A DNA stretch of 64,000 nucleotides from Xenorhabdus nematophila ATCC 19061 (GTDB lineage: Bacteria > Pseudomonadota > Gammaproteobacteria > Enterobacterales > Enterobacteriaceae), in NCBI RefSeq assembly GCF_000252955.1, contig NC_014228.1:1017830-1081829 (forward strand). Reading direction: 5' to 3'. This document shows, piece by piece, positions 54,986-63,950 of this stretch. The notes under the pieces are model-generated. The model worked only from the letters and a program-made list of their open reading frames with translations, did not search any database and was not told where the DNA came from. Numbering within the stretch: the stretch's first letter is position 1; the number at the start of each line of letters is the position of its first letter. Both the position numbers and the translations under genes were made by a program.

Positions 54986-56071
54986 TTAAGCCCCTCTCAC
55001 TATGTATAAAAATGCGATATTACGAGGCCGGGTTTCATTACCACCAGTAGCAGCAGTATTTCCATTAGTATTTGTAGCTCCCCATCCTCCTCTGCCACCT
55101 GATTCCCTTTCAAACGCTCCAGTAAATACACCAGAATGGGAATGACTTTGTATACTGTGTTCTTGAAAAGATAAGACTTTTCTCACAGAATCAATGTTAC
55201 GTCCTGCATCTAGACCACGAATAAACTCTCCTCGCAGATCAGGTAAAACACCGGATGGATACGCCAATGCTAACTGTGGATAACGTGATTTATCAAAACG
55301 GTCACCATTACAAATTAAATAACCAGAAGGAGGTTTGTCCTGTGGCCATGGTAAAGGAACGCCAACAGGCACATTACCTAATGAGTCTTTATCATCTTCT
55401 GTTAATATTTTCTTTTTCCCTTGAAATTTTCCATCCTTATCAAAAGTATAAGTAGATAACCCAAATTTATCTCCGCTACTTCCATAATTAAAAGAAATCC
55501 CTCTAGCATGCTCAGGCCCTTCTGTAGAAGGATGAGCTACATGAATAGCTAAATCGCCAAGATTATCAATACCATTAGGTCTTAAAAACCCTGAACGACC
55601 TAAATGACGTGAGCTGGGATCATCATAAAGATTCGCAGCCTTAGCTAAAATATATCCCGATGTTTTCGCGTTCGTATTTAATGGAATAAAACGGTTATTA
55701 ATTTCGGATTTTGTGTAAGCCCCGACATCTGCTGCAGAAGGTTTATTTCCTTCATGATAAACAGGATACCCTTTAACCCGGAGATTATCCGATTTCAAGC
55801 TCATCCATTCCGAGATGCCTCCCCCAGAAAGACTATGCTGCCATTTAAAATATTCGTTGCCATTATCTGCGGTTTTAAACCACATATAAGAATCTGCATC
55901 ACCATCCCCGGTATTTTTAAAACCAATAGCGGCCATGTCCGTATTTCTGCGCCAGGCTATCTCAGTATCGGTCGTAATCGTAATGTCACCTGTTACATTC
56001 CCTCCACTGCGTGGTAATGCATTGTCCGCTTTGGTTTTGGTTTCCACTAAACCGAGGTTTTTCACAACCAA
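54986..56071 (-). CDS. Silent tail-fibre 3' cassette g
   Basis: 361 codons, open through site S6 (VVKNLGLVETKTKADNALPRSG...). Close relative of cassette c over most of its length, with its own tip (VLSFQEHSIQSHSHSGVFTGAFERESGGRGG). Because S6 is the near-perfect inverted partner of S1, one inversion of the whole 12-kb region would exchange this cassette with the expressed one and keep the reading frame. Confidence 0.87.
   Translation of the reverse strand: MVVKNLGLVETKTKADNALPRSGGNVTGDITITTDTEIAWRRNTDMAAIGFKNTGDGDADSYMWFKTADNGNEYFKWQHSLSGGGISEWMSLKSDNLRVKGYPVYHEGNKPSAADVGAYTKSEINNRFIPLNTNAKTSGYILAKAANLYDDPSSRHLGRSGFLRPNGIDNLGDLAIHVAHPSTEGPEHARGISFNYGSSGDKFGLSTYTFDKDGKFQGKKKILTEDDKDSLGNVPVGVPLPWPQDKPPSGYLICNGDRFDKSRYPQLALAYPSGVLPDLRGEFIRGLDAGRNIDSVRKVLSFQEHSIQSHSHSGVFTGAFERESGGRGGWGATNTNGNTAATGGNETRPRNIAFLYIVRGA
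56042..56067 (-). other. Crossover site S6 (gix-like)
   Basis: 26 bp with core AAACCGAGGTTT; from memory about 21 of 26 positions agree with Mu gix. Differs by one base from the inverted S1 site at 43856-43881. Confidence 0.8.
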
Positions 56072-56460
56072 CTGATCCCTACGATCGAAGCCAAGATCCT
56101 ATTCCCTATACCCTGAAAACTTACGATCAAAGATAAAAATTCCCCATTTTTACCTATCAAAAAATAACCAAAAATCAGAATTACACCAAATAATACTGAA
56201 AAGGCTAAATTTTGAACTAACTTAAGACTAATAATTAGTCGATTTAAGGTTATTATTTAACCAAGTCAATGCTCGTTCGAACCAAACTACCTATTTCTCC
56301 TAATTCATTTAAAATCCGCATCAGATTTGATATTAAATTACTGATTAATAAATAAAATATTTAACCGTATTTGTACCTTCTCCCACACATCTCCAATCGA
56401 ATGATTTCCCTGACCTAATCCGCCAATATATCAGCACACCTTAACAGGAGAACCGCTAAT
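56072..56460 (+). promoter_or_regulatory. Upstream region of FI with Ogr-type late site
   Basis: 389 bp without a gene. TTGT-N12-ACAT at 56371-56390 fits TGT-N12-ACA. Its centre lies 55 bp before about 56435, and AATATA at 56425-56430 suits a -10. The rest is AT-rich and shows nothing. Confidence 0.6.
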
Positions 56461-57633
56461 ATGGCACAAGACTATCATCACGGCGTCCGTGTACAGGAAA
56501 TCAATGAAGGTACTCGTACTATCACTACCGTTAGCACCGCTATCGTAGGTATGGTTTGTACTGCCCCTGACGCAGACGAAAAAACATTTCCATTAAATAC
56601 TCCAGTCCTGATTACTGACGTTATGAGCGCCAGTGGTAAGGCTGGGAAGAAAGGGACTTTGTCCGCATCACTGAAAGCAATCGCAGCTCAGGCTCAACCT
56701 GTCACTGTTGTTGTCCGTGTTGCTGAGGGCGAGTCTGAAGAAGCAACCATTTCTAACATCATCGGTGGTGTCACTGATGCAGGTAAGAAAACTGGTATGC
56801 AGGCACTGTTGGCGGCGCAAAGCCAGCTCGGTGTTAAGCCTCGTATTCTGGGTGTTCCGGGTCTGGATTCAAAAGCAGTTGCTGTTGAACTGGCAAGTAT
56901 CGCTCAGAAGCTGAAAGCAATCGCATATATCAGTGCTTATGGCTGCAAAAATATTTCAGAAGTGATCAAGTATCGCGAAAACTTTAATCAGCGTGAGCTG
57001 ATGCTGATTTGGCCAGATTTCTTGAGCTGGGATACCGTTACCAATAGCGAAGCTGTCGCTTATGCAACTGCCCGTGCTCTGGGTCTGCGCGCTAAGATTG
57101 ACCAGGAAACCGGCTGGCACAAAACTTTGTCCAACGTGGGTGTCAACGGTGTGACGGGTCTGTCTGCTGATGTTTTCTGGGATCTGCAAGATACCGCAAC
57201 TGACGCGGATCTGTTGAACAAAAACGGTATCACCACATTGATCCGCAAAAACGGTTTCCGTTTCTGGGGTTCCCGCACTTGTGCTGATGATTCACTGTTC
57301 CAGTTTGAAAGCTACACCCGTACTGCTCAGGTTCTGGCTGACACTATGGCTGATTCACACATGTGGGCTATCGATAAACCGCTGACTCCATCACTGGTTC
57401 GCGACATTATCGAAGGTATTAATGCTAAGTTCCGTGAACTGAAAGCCGGTGGCTACATCATTGATGGCCGTTGCTGGTATGACGACAAAGCCAACGACAA
57501 AGACACCCTGAAAGCGGGCAACCTGACCATCGATTACGACTATACACCTGTACCGCCACTGGAAAACATGATGTTACGCCAGCGCATTACAGATAGTTAC
57601 CTGATGGATTTCGCTAAAAGTATCAATAAATAA
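56461..57633 (+). CDS. FI: Tail sheath protein FI
   Basis: 390 residues, P2 gpFI size (396). [28 protein letters not shown] at the N-terminus and [38 protein letters not shown] at the C-terminus are typical of contractile sheath proteins. CAGGAG before the ATG. First gene of the FI-FII-E-T-U-D unit. Confidence 0.96.
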   Translation: MAQDYHHGVRVQEINEGTRTITTVSTAIVGMVCTAPDADEKTFPLNTPVLITDVMSASGKAGKKGTLSASLKAIAAQAQPVTVVVRVAEGESEEATISNIIGGVTDAGKKTGMQALLAAQSQLGVKPRILGVPGLDSKAVAVELASIAQKLKAIAYISAYGCKNISEVIKYRENFNQRELMLIWPDFLSWDTVTNSEAVAYATARALGLRAKIDQETGWHKTLSNVGVNGVTGLSADVFWDLQDTATDADLLNKNGITTLIRKNGFRFWGSRTCADDSLFQFESYTRTAQVLADTMADSHMWAIDKPLTPSLVRDIIEGINAKFRELKAGGYIIDGRCWYDDKANDKDTLKAGNLTIDYDYTPVPPLENMMLRQRITDSYLMDFAKSINK

Positions 57634-57644
57634 GGGGCTAACTG

Positions 57645-58163
57645 ATGGCATTACCTCGCAAACTTAAATACCTGAACTTGTTCAATGATGGCAACAACTA
57701 TCAGGGGATCGTGGAAGAGCTGACTCTTCCTAAGTTGAGCCGCAAGCTGGAAGCTTACCGTGGTGCAGGCATGAACGGCAGCGCAATGGTGGATCTGGGT
57801 CTGGATGAAGGCGCATTGGATGCGGAATTCACTCTCGGCGGTATCGAAGCTCAACTGTACAAACAGTGGGGCATCGCGAAAGCAGACGGCGTTATGTTGC
57901 GCTTTGCTGGCTCTTTTGAGCGCGAAGACACTGGTGATGTGGTTGCGGTCGAAGTCGTGATGCGTGGTCGTTTCCAGGAATTCGATCACGGCACTTATAA
58001 ACAAGGTGATAACACTCAGACCAAGATCACTGCCAAAAACACTTATTTCAAACTGACATGGGATGGCGAAGAACTGATTGAAATCGACACCATCAACATG
58101 GTTGAGAAAGTCGGTGGTGAAGATCGTCTGGAACAGCATCGCCGCGCTATCGGTCTTTTTTAA
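57645..58163 (+). CDS. FII: Tail tube protein FII
   Basis: 172 residues, the length of P2 gpFII. LPRKLKYLNLFNDGNNYQGIVEELTLPKLSRKLEAYRGAGM and the ending KVGGEDRLEQHRRAIGL are standard. Forms the rigid inner tube driven through the target envelope. Confidence 0.96.
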   Translation: MALPRKLKYLNLFNDGNNYQGIVEELTLPKLSRKLEAYRGAGMNGSAMVDLGLDEGALDAEFTLGGIEAQLYKQWGIAKADGVMLRFAGSFEREDTGDVVAVEVVMRGRFQEFDHGTYKQGDNTQTKITAKNTYFKLTWDGEELIEIDTINMVEKVGGEDRLEQHRRAIGLF

Positions 58164-58182
58164 TCGCTCTTTTTAACAAATT

Positions 58183-58306
58183 ATACCCAATAGATTTCGA
58201 GTTGCGGCGCGGCGGCAAGAGAACGAATCCCTGGGAGCATAGATAACTATGTGACTAGGGGGAGTGAGTGCAGCCAACAAAGCTGCAACTTGAAAGATGA
58301 AGGGTA
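58183..58306 (+). repeat. ERIC element inside the tail operon
   Basis: 124 bp, full-length copy (TACCCAATAGATTTCGAG ... core CCCTGGGAGCATAG ... GTGACTAGGGGGAGTG ... GCAACTTGAAAGATG). It lies between FII and E and must be transcribed with them. Confidence 0.85.
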
Positions 58307-58372
58307 AAACTTATTTCCTGTCTCTTCATATTTATTGAGACAGGTTATCTATCGGATAAACAAGGTTGAACC

Positions 58373-58690
58373 ATGACAGAAACACTGAACACTCAAAATG
58401 ACGATCTGCGCATTATCGAACTGGAAGCCCCACTGGCGCGCGGTAACGGCGAAATCACGGAAGTGATGATCCGCAAACCTAACAGTGGCGCACTGCGCGG
58501 TGCTCGTTTACAGGCACTGCTGGAAATGGATGTGGATTCTATGCTGCTTGTCCTGCCGCGTGTTACCACCCCTGCATTGACCAAAAGTGACCTGATGATG
58601 ATGTCACCTGGTGATCTGATTAATCTCAGTGTGGAGGTGGTCAATTTTTTGTTGCCGAAGTCGGTCAAGTCCGATTCCCAGAACGATTAA
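58373..58690 (+). CDS. E: Tail assembly chaperone E
   Basis: 105 residues, P2 gpE family. GNGEITEVMIRKPNSGALRGARL and TPALTKSDLMMMSPGDLINLSVEVVNFLLPKS are typical. Contains a T6G slippery heptamer near its end. With E' it helps assemble the tail around T. Confidence 0.92.
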   Translation: MTETLNTQNDDLRIIELEAPLARGNGEITEVMIRKPNSGALRGARLQALLEMDVDSMLLVLPRVTTPALTKSDLMMMSPGDLINLSVEVVNFLLPKSVKSDSQND

Positions 58691-58824
58691 CCGTTGATGA
58701 ATTGGTGGCAGATATTGCCACCGTTTTTCACTGGTCTCCGGCAGTCACAGATGAAATGTCACTGTCGGAACTATTGGACTGGCGACATCGGGCCATTTTA
58801 AGAAGTGGTGCAGAAAATGAGTAA
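58373..58824 (+). CDS. E+E': E-E' fusion made by -1 ribosomal frameshift
   Basis: At the slippery TTTTTTG (58645-58651) a shift to the -1 frame gives the extension VAEVGQVRFPERLTVDELVADI..., which stays open to a TAA at 58822-58824, overlapping the T start. This is the arrangement known in P2 and many tailed phages, where the two products are tail chaperones made in a fixed ratio. The extension keeps the family's DWRHRA-type ending (LLDWRHRAILRSGAENE). Confidence 0.9.
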
Positions 58825-61800
58825 TATACAGTCACAGCTAAATAAGGTACTGAGTACCGTAGGAAAGCTGACCAGTTCCTTTAAAACTTTTCAACGGCAT
58901 CATAAAAAGCTGGAAAATTCAGTCGATAAAATCCATAACCAGTTTAAAAAACTCAATAAGACCGTTGAAAGCTTAAAGCCTATTGTGGGTTATGCGCAGG
59001 AAACTGCGCGTATACGCACCGATCTTAAAGCCTATACTCAAACAATTAAACAATCTTTCTCTGCGCGGCAGAACTCTTCAAAAGTGATGCAGGTTAGTGC
59101 TGCCAGTCAATCAGCCAATACTATTCAAACCACCCAGATTATTAAACAAGAAAATTCATCCAGTAAGAAAAATGAATTTAATTTTGGTGTAACTGGGAAT
59201 ATGACTAACAATTTTTCATTGTTAGACAAACTGGTCATTAATATTAATCCCAAGATAACAATTTTATTTGGCATTCTGAATAAAATTAATACAACTTTGC
59301 AATTGACTACGGGTTCAGTAAAAGTCGTATTTCAAACTCTGCTTGACCATATACAAATCTTTGGCAGTATTGGTATAAAGGTATTTGACTCGTTAAGAAT
59401 TAATTTAAATATATTCGCGCTGTTGGGAATTCAAGCCTTTGCTGAACTAAGGGCTGGTTTGAGCTTTTTTGCACAGTTGGGAATTCAGGCTTTTGTTGAG
59501 TTAAGAGCCAGCCTGAACTTCTTTGTTCAGTTGGGTGTTCGGGCGTTTGTTGAATTAAGGGCCAGCCTGAATTTCTTTGCGCAGTTGGGCATTCAGGCCT
59601 TTGCTGAATTAAAAGCTGGCCTGAACTTTTTTATGCAAGTGGGTGTTCAAGCATTTGTTGAATTAAAAGCCAATTTAAATATTTTTGCGCAGTTTGGAAT
59701 CCAGATTTTTGTTGATCTAAGTGGTAGTCTGAATAAATTTGCAGAACTGGGGCGCCAGGCTCTGGATACATTAAAATCCAGTTTAAATACATTTGCGGAA
59801 CTGGGACGTCAGGCTCTGGATACATTAAAATCCAGCTTGAATGCTTTTGTGCAGTTGGGAACTCAGGCTTTGAATAAACTAACATATCCTTTGGATATGT
59901 TTGTTCAGTTGGGGCTTAACGCTTTTGAAGAATTAAAAGCCAGCTTGAATTTCTTTGCGCAATTAGGTGTGCAGGCATTGGATAAATTAAAATCCAGTCT
60001 GGATGTATTTTTGCAATTAGGACTTAACGCTTTTGAAGAATTAAAAGCCAGTTTGAATTTCTTTGCACAATTAGGTGTGCAGGCACTGGATAAAATAAAA
60101 TCCAGTCTGGATGCATTTTTGCAATTAGGGCTTAACGCTTTTGAAGAATTAAAAGCCAACTTGAATTTCTTTGCGCAATTAGGTGTACAGGCGCTGGATA
60201 AATTAAAATCTACGCTGGATGCGTTTGTACAGTTAGGCGTTCAGGCACTGAATAAACTGACCGCGCCTCTGGATATATTTGCGCAGTTGGGGACTCAGGC
60301 GCTGGATAAATTAAAATCCACGCTGGATGAGTTTGTGCAGTTGGGTGTTCAGGCGCTGAATAAACTGACAGCCCCTCTGGATATATTTGCGCAGTTGGGC
60401 ACTCAGGCGCTGGATAAATTAAAATCCACACTGGACTCATTTGTGCAGCTGGGTGTTCAGGCCCTCAGTAAACTGACCGCGCCTTTGGATGTATTTACTC
60501 AGATTGGCTCTCAGGCTCTGGAAGATTTAAGAGCCAATATTAATCGATTTGCGGAAGTAGGTATTCAGGCACTGGAAAATTTAAACGCTGGCTTGAAGGC
60601 ATTCGCGCAAATAGGAACCGAGGCTTTGGAAGCGCTAAGAGCTGCCATGGACTTTTTTGGTAAAACCGGAAGCAAGGTTTTTGGCTCACTTAATGATGGT
60701 GCTGATTTACTGTCTAATAAAGGAGGCAAAGATACTTTCGGAAACCAAAGAAGAGGTTTGGGATTGTTGGGAAATATTGGCCAAAAAGTTTTTGGTGTTT
60801 TGGGCCGTGGAATAAATATTCTGGCAAGCGTTGGAGCAAAAGGATTATCTTTTTTAAGCAATGCCTTCAGCGTATTAGGTAAAGCAATATTGTTTATTGG
60901 TCGGGCTATGATGGCAAACCCAATTCTTGCCATTATCGGTGTTATCGCAATGGCTGCTGTTTATATTTGGCAGAATTGGGAATCATTGGGGCCAAAATTT
61001 ATGGCCTTATGGGATAGTGTAAAAAATATCTTCAGCGTTGCTTGGGAAGGAATTAAAAATCTTGTTAGTGTGGCGTGGGAAGGTATTAAGAGTTTCTTCA
61101 TGAATGGGGGACTAATTGGCATTATCTACCAAAATTGGGAAACAATTAAACAAAGTGCTTCAGAAGCCTGGGAATTAGTTAAAGCGACAATAAGTGGGGT
61201 TTGGGAATCTGTAAAACAGAATACATTAGAAATCTGGGAAAGCATAAAAAAATCAATTTCAGATAAATGGAATGAAATAGTTGCGGATGTTCAGGCTATT
61301 CCGGAAAAATTAAAATCTGCGGGTTCGGAAATGATTGACAGCCTGTTAACAGGTATTCAAGAAAAATGGAAGGTGCTGAAAGATAAATTCAAAAGTTTCG
61401 GTGATGCAGTTAAATCATTCTTTGGTGGCAGTGATAAAAAGGAAGTTGAGTTAAGTAAATCTGAGGAAATTACCAAGAGTGAAGTCACCAAAGACTTAAT
61501 GCCGGCTAAGAAACTGGATAAAGGTGGATATGTTTCAAATGGTGAAATTGCTATTGTCGGAGAACGTGGGCCTGAGCTTGTTGCTGGTTCAGCAAGTGTT
61601 ACCAGTCGGTTAGATACGGCAAAGTATGCGGCTATAGGGGTTGCCATTAGCTCTATGCCATTGCCCGTAGCCGCCCAGAATACACCATTACACCCACAAA
61701 GTTTGCCTGCCCATACTTACGAGGAAGTTCAGGCGAAGCGGGCGCAGAGTCAGCCACAGCAAAATAGTGGCGCAGCACCGCAATATAACATTTATGTCTA

Positions 61801-61927
61801 TGGCTCTCAGGGACAGTCCGCTCAGGATATCGCCCGTATGGTCAGACAGGAACTGGAACAACGGGAACGCACACAGCAAGCCCGTATGCGTAGCTCATAT
61901 TCTGATAGGGGGGAATTCTTCTCATGA
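58817..61927 (+). CDS. T: Tape measure protein T
   Basis: 1036 residues from ATG 58817 (MSNIQSQLNKVL). An N-terminal coiled region is followed by 24 tandem 18-residue repeats (about 199-630), then Gly-rich hydrophobic segments (PILAIIGVIAMAAVYIW near 705), amphipathic helices (WESVKQNTLEIWESIKK), and a C-terminal tail ending in basic residues. Sets tail length. P2 T is about 815 residues. Overlaps E' and U. Confidence 0.93.
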   Translation: MSNIQSQLNKVLSTVGKLTSSFKTFQRHHKKLENSVDKIHNQFKKLNKTVESLKPIVGYAQETARIRTDLKAYTQTIKQSFSARQNSSKVMQVSAASQSANTIQTTQIIKQENSSSKKNEFNFGVTGNMTNNFSLLDKLVININPKITILFGILNKINTTLQLTTGSVKVVFQTLLDHIQIFGSIGIKVFDSLRINLNIFALLGIQAFAELRAGLSFFAQLGIQAFVELRASLNFFVQLGVRAFVELRASLNFFAQLGIQAFAELKAGLNFFMQVGVQAFVELKANLNIFAQFGIQIFVDLSGSLNKFAELGRQALDTLKSSLNTFAELGRQALDTLKSSLNAFVQLGTQALNKLTYPLDMFVQLGLNAFEELKASLNFFAQLGVQALDKLKSSLDVFLQLGLNAFEELKASLNFFAQLGVQALDKIKSSLDAFLQLGLNAFEELKANLNFFAQLGVQALDKLKSTLDAFVQLGVQALNKLTAPLDIFAQLGTQALDKLKSTLDEFVQLGVQALNKLTAPLDIFAQLGTQALDKLKSTLDSFVQLGVQALSKLTAPLDVFTQIGSQALEDLRANINRFAEVGIQALENLNAGLKAFAQIGTEALEALRAAMDFFGKTGSKVFGSLNDGADLLSNKGGKDTFGNQRRGLGLLGNIGQKVFGVLGRGINILASVGAKGLSFLSNAFSVLGKAILFIGRAMMANPILAIIGVIAMAAVYIWQNWESLGPKFMALWDSVKNIFSVAWEGIKNLVSVAWEGIKSFFMNGGLIGIIYQNWETIKQSASEAWELVKATISGVWESVKQNTLEIWESIKKSISDKWNEIVADVQAIPEKLKSAGSEMIDSLLTGIQEKWKVLKDKFKSFGDAVKSFFGGSDKKEVELSKSEEITKSEVTKDLMPAKKLDKGGYVSNGEIAIVGERGPELVAGSASVTSRLDTAKYAAIGVAISSMPLPVAAQNTPLHPQSLPAHTYEEVQAKRAQSQPQQNSGAAPQYNIYVYGSQGQSAQDIARMVRQELEQRERTQQARMRSSYSDRGEFFS
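59411..60706 (+). repeat. 24 tandem 54-bp repeats inside T
   Basis: 24 units of exactly 54 bp (18 residues), with consensus like FFAQLGVQALDKLKSSLD; no indels across the block. Neighbouring pairs of units are more alike at the DNA level (e.g. 60233-60450), showing recent duplication of 108-bp pairs. Confidence 0.92.
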
Positions 61928-62430
61928 TGGCTGCACTTGGTTTATTTGTTTTTATGTTGAAAACAACGCCTTATCAAAGTTTCCAGCATAAACAAAGCTG
62001 GAGACATGCCTTTAATAGCCGCGTGGGAGCGCGGCCTGCATGGCAATTTGTGGGTTCTGATAATGATACGATCACGTTATCAGGTGAGCTGTATCCTGAA
62101 TTGACAGGAGGCTCTCTTTCTTTGACTGCACTGACGTTGATGGCAGACAGTGGCAAGGCATGGTCTTTTATTGATGGAAGCGGTTCTATTTACGGAATGT
62201 TCGTTATCGAAAGCATTGATGAGACGAAAACGGAGTTTATGTCTGGCGGGGTAGCGAGAAAAATTAGCTTTACGTTGACCTTACAGCGCGTTGACAACAA
62301 TTTGTTTGAAATGCTGGGAGATTTGCAGGATCAATTTTCTAATCTACAGAAAGAGTTACCTAATTTATCAAAGAAAATTTCTAGTTTCAGTGATGAAGTA
62401 GCCAATAAAGTTAAGGGAGTATTCTCATGA
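61924..62430 (+). CDS. U: Tail protein U
   Basis: 168 residues, P2 gpU family (159). LGLFVFMLKTTPYQSFQHKQSWRHAFNSRVGARPAWQFVG is typical, as is YGMFVIESIDETKTEFMSGGVARKISFTLTL. Tail terminator/baseplate hub region. Tandem ATGs at 61924 and 61927 overlap the T stop. Ends 4 bp into D. Confidence 0.95.
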   Translation: MMAALGLFVFMLKTTPYQSFQHKQSWRHAFNSRVGARPAWQFVGSDNDTITLSGELYPELTGGSLSLTALTLMADSGKAWSFIDGSGSIYGMFVIESIDETKTEFMSGGVARKISFTLTLQRVDNNLFEMLGDLQDQFSNLQKELPNLSKKISSFSDEVANKVKGVFS

Positions 62431-63950
62431 TTGATTCTGAACAATGGATGCCGAATACAGACTGGATCCCTCAATTTGATTTGATCACAGGAAAGACCAG
62501 TAAACCTGCATTTCGCTTGGAAATCAACAATAAGGATATCAGTGACAAGATTCAGTCATGTCTGATGTCGTTAACACTGACGGATAACCGTGGTTTGGAA
62601 TCAGACCAACTGGATCTGGAATTGGATGATGCCAATGACAAGCTGAGATTACCTAAAAGAGGCGATATTCTGACATTGGAACTGGGGTGGCAAGGCCACT
62701 CCTTAACACCAAAGGGGCAATTTGTTGTTGATGAAATTGAACATACCGGAGCACCCGATCGGCTGACTATTCGTGCCCGCAGTGCGGATTTTCGTGGTGA
62801 CCTGAATGTCAAACGCGAGCAGTCTTATCATAAACAAACGTTAGAGAGCATTGTGAGTACAATTGCTGCGAGACACCAACTGAAATTCAAAATCAGTCAG
62901 GAATTAAAAGGTGTCTCAGTGCATATCGATCAGACTAATGAATCTGACGTGAGTTTTTTGACGCGAGTGGCGAAGCAAGAAGGGGCGATTACTTCGGTAA
63001 AAAATGGTGAATTGTTGTTTATTCGGCAGGGAGAAAATAAAACAGCAAGTGGTAAGGATATTGAACTTGAGCTGATTACTCGTCATTCCGGGGACAGCCA
63101 CCGGTTTTCACTGTCCGATCGTGAAGCCTATACGGGTGTTATAGCTCAGTGGATGAATACGCGTACAACCACTAAGCAGACGGTGGAATTAAGGCGGGTG
63201 AAATCAAAAGAGGGAAAAGTTGAACTGTCTGTTGAATATAAAAGCAGTGAAAATAAGTCATCAGGTAAGGGAACACCTCAAAAAGGTAAAGAACCTGCTA
63301 AACAAGATAAAAATCCGACTAAAAAAGAGGACAATTCTTCCAGGAAAAAAGAACCTCAACCGCTTAAAAAAGAAAAAGATACCAAAAGCAGACTCTCTGG
63401 TAATGTCAATCTTACTAAGCCTGGCGGAGTGAGTTTGGCAAAGCCGGGTAACGTCAATACGACGAAGAAATCTCCAAAAACGAAGGGAAGAGATAAGCCT
63501 GCTTATATTAAAAATAGGCGCAAAGATAAAAACAGAGGTCAAGGCGGTACTGATACAGAAGCCAGTCTCACTGTTGAGGGCAAAATATCTTATGAGGAGA
63601 AGAGTGAGTCAAAAACTGAGCACCATCAGACCACAACGACGAAGCAAGAGTCCTCAAACTATTTGGAGGGAACTCAAGGGAATATTCTGACCATTTCGCG
63701 TATTTATTCCAATAAGGAAGAAGCGAAACGTGCAGCTACAGCTGCTTGGAAAAAAATGCAGCGGGGAGCGGCGCAGTTCTCTATTACTCTGGCGATGGGA
63801 CGTGCTGACATTTATCCTGAAATGCCTGTCCAACTAGAGGGATTTAAGAAAGAGATTGATGGAACAGATTGGACGATAGTCAAAGTCACTCACAATCTCA
63901 ATGACAGTGGTTTTACAACATCGTTAGATCTCGAAATAAAACTCGAATAA
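62427..63950 (+). CDS. D: Tail protein D with a large low-complexity insert
   Basis: 507 residues against 387 in P2. The hub domains are recognisable on both sides: PAFRLEINNKDISDKIQSCL, RSADFRGDLNVKREQSYH, FLTRVAKQEGA in the N-terminal two-thirds, and YSNKEEAKRAATAAWKKMQRG and TDWTIVKVTHNLNDSGF at the end. Residues about 258-408 are a Lys/Ser/Thr/Gly-rich insert (e.g. SSGKGTPQKGKEPAKQDKN) with no predicted fold. D joins V and the tube; P2 D is the last tail gene, with ogr usually after it, outside this window. Confidence 0.92.
   Translation: MIDSEQWMPNTDWIPQFDLITGKTSKPAFRLEINNKDISDKIQSCLMSLTLTDNRGLESDQLDLELDDANDKLRLPKRGDILTLELGWQGHSLTPKGQFVVDEIEHTGAPDRLTIRARSADFRGDLNVKREQSYHKQTLESIVSTIAARHQLKFKISQELKGVSVHIDQTNESDVSFLTRVAKQEGAITSVKNGELLFIRQGENKTASGKDIELELITRHSGDSHRFSLSDREAYTGVIAQWMNTRTTTKQTVELRRVKSKEGKVELSVEYKSSENKSSGKGTPQKGKEPAKQDKNPTKKEDNSSRKKEPQPLKKEKDTKSRLSGNVNLTKPGGVSLAKPGNVNTTKKSPKTKGRDKPAYIKNRRKDKNRGQGGTDTEASLTVEGKISYEEKSESKTEHHQTTTTKQESSNYLEGTQGNILTISRIYSNKEEAKRAATAAWKKMQRGAAQFSITLAMGRADIYPEMPVQLEGFKKEIDGTDWTIVKVTHNLNDSGFTTSLDLEIKLE

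Noticed and set aside
59411..60706. Regular 54-bp tandem repeat that might be taken for a CRISPR-like or satellite array
   Set aside because: It is wholly in frame within the tape measure gene, has no spacers, and encodes a regular 18-residue helix repeat.
34885..63950. Complete P2-like prophage
   Set aside because: No integrase, terminase, portal, scaffold or capsid gene is present and X directly follows the early genes; a tail-only bacteriocin fits better.
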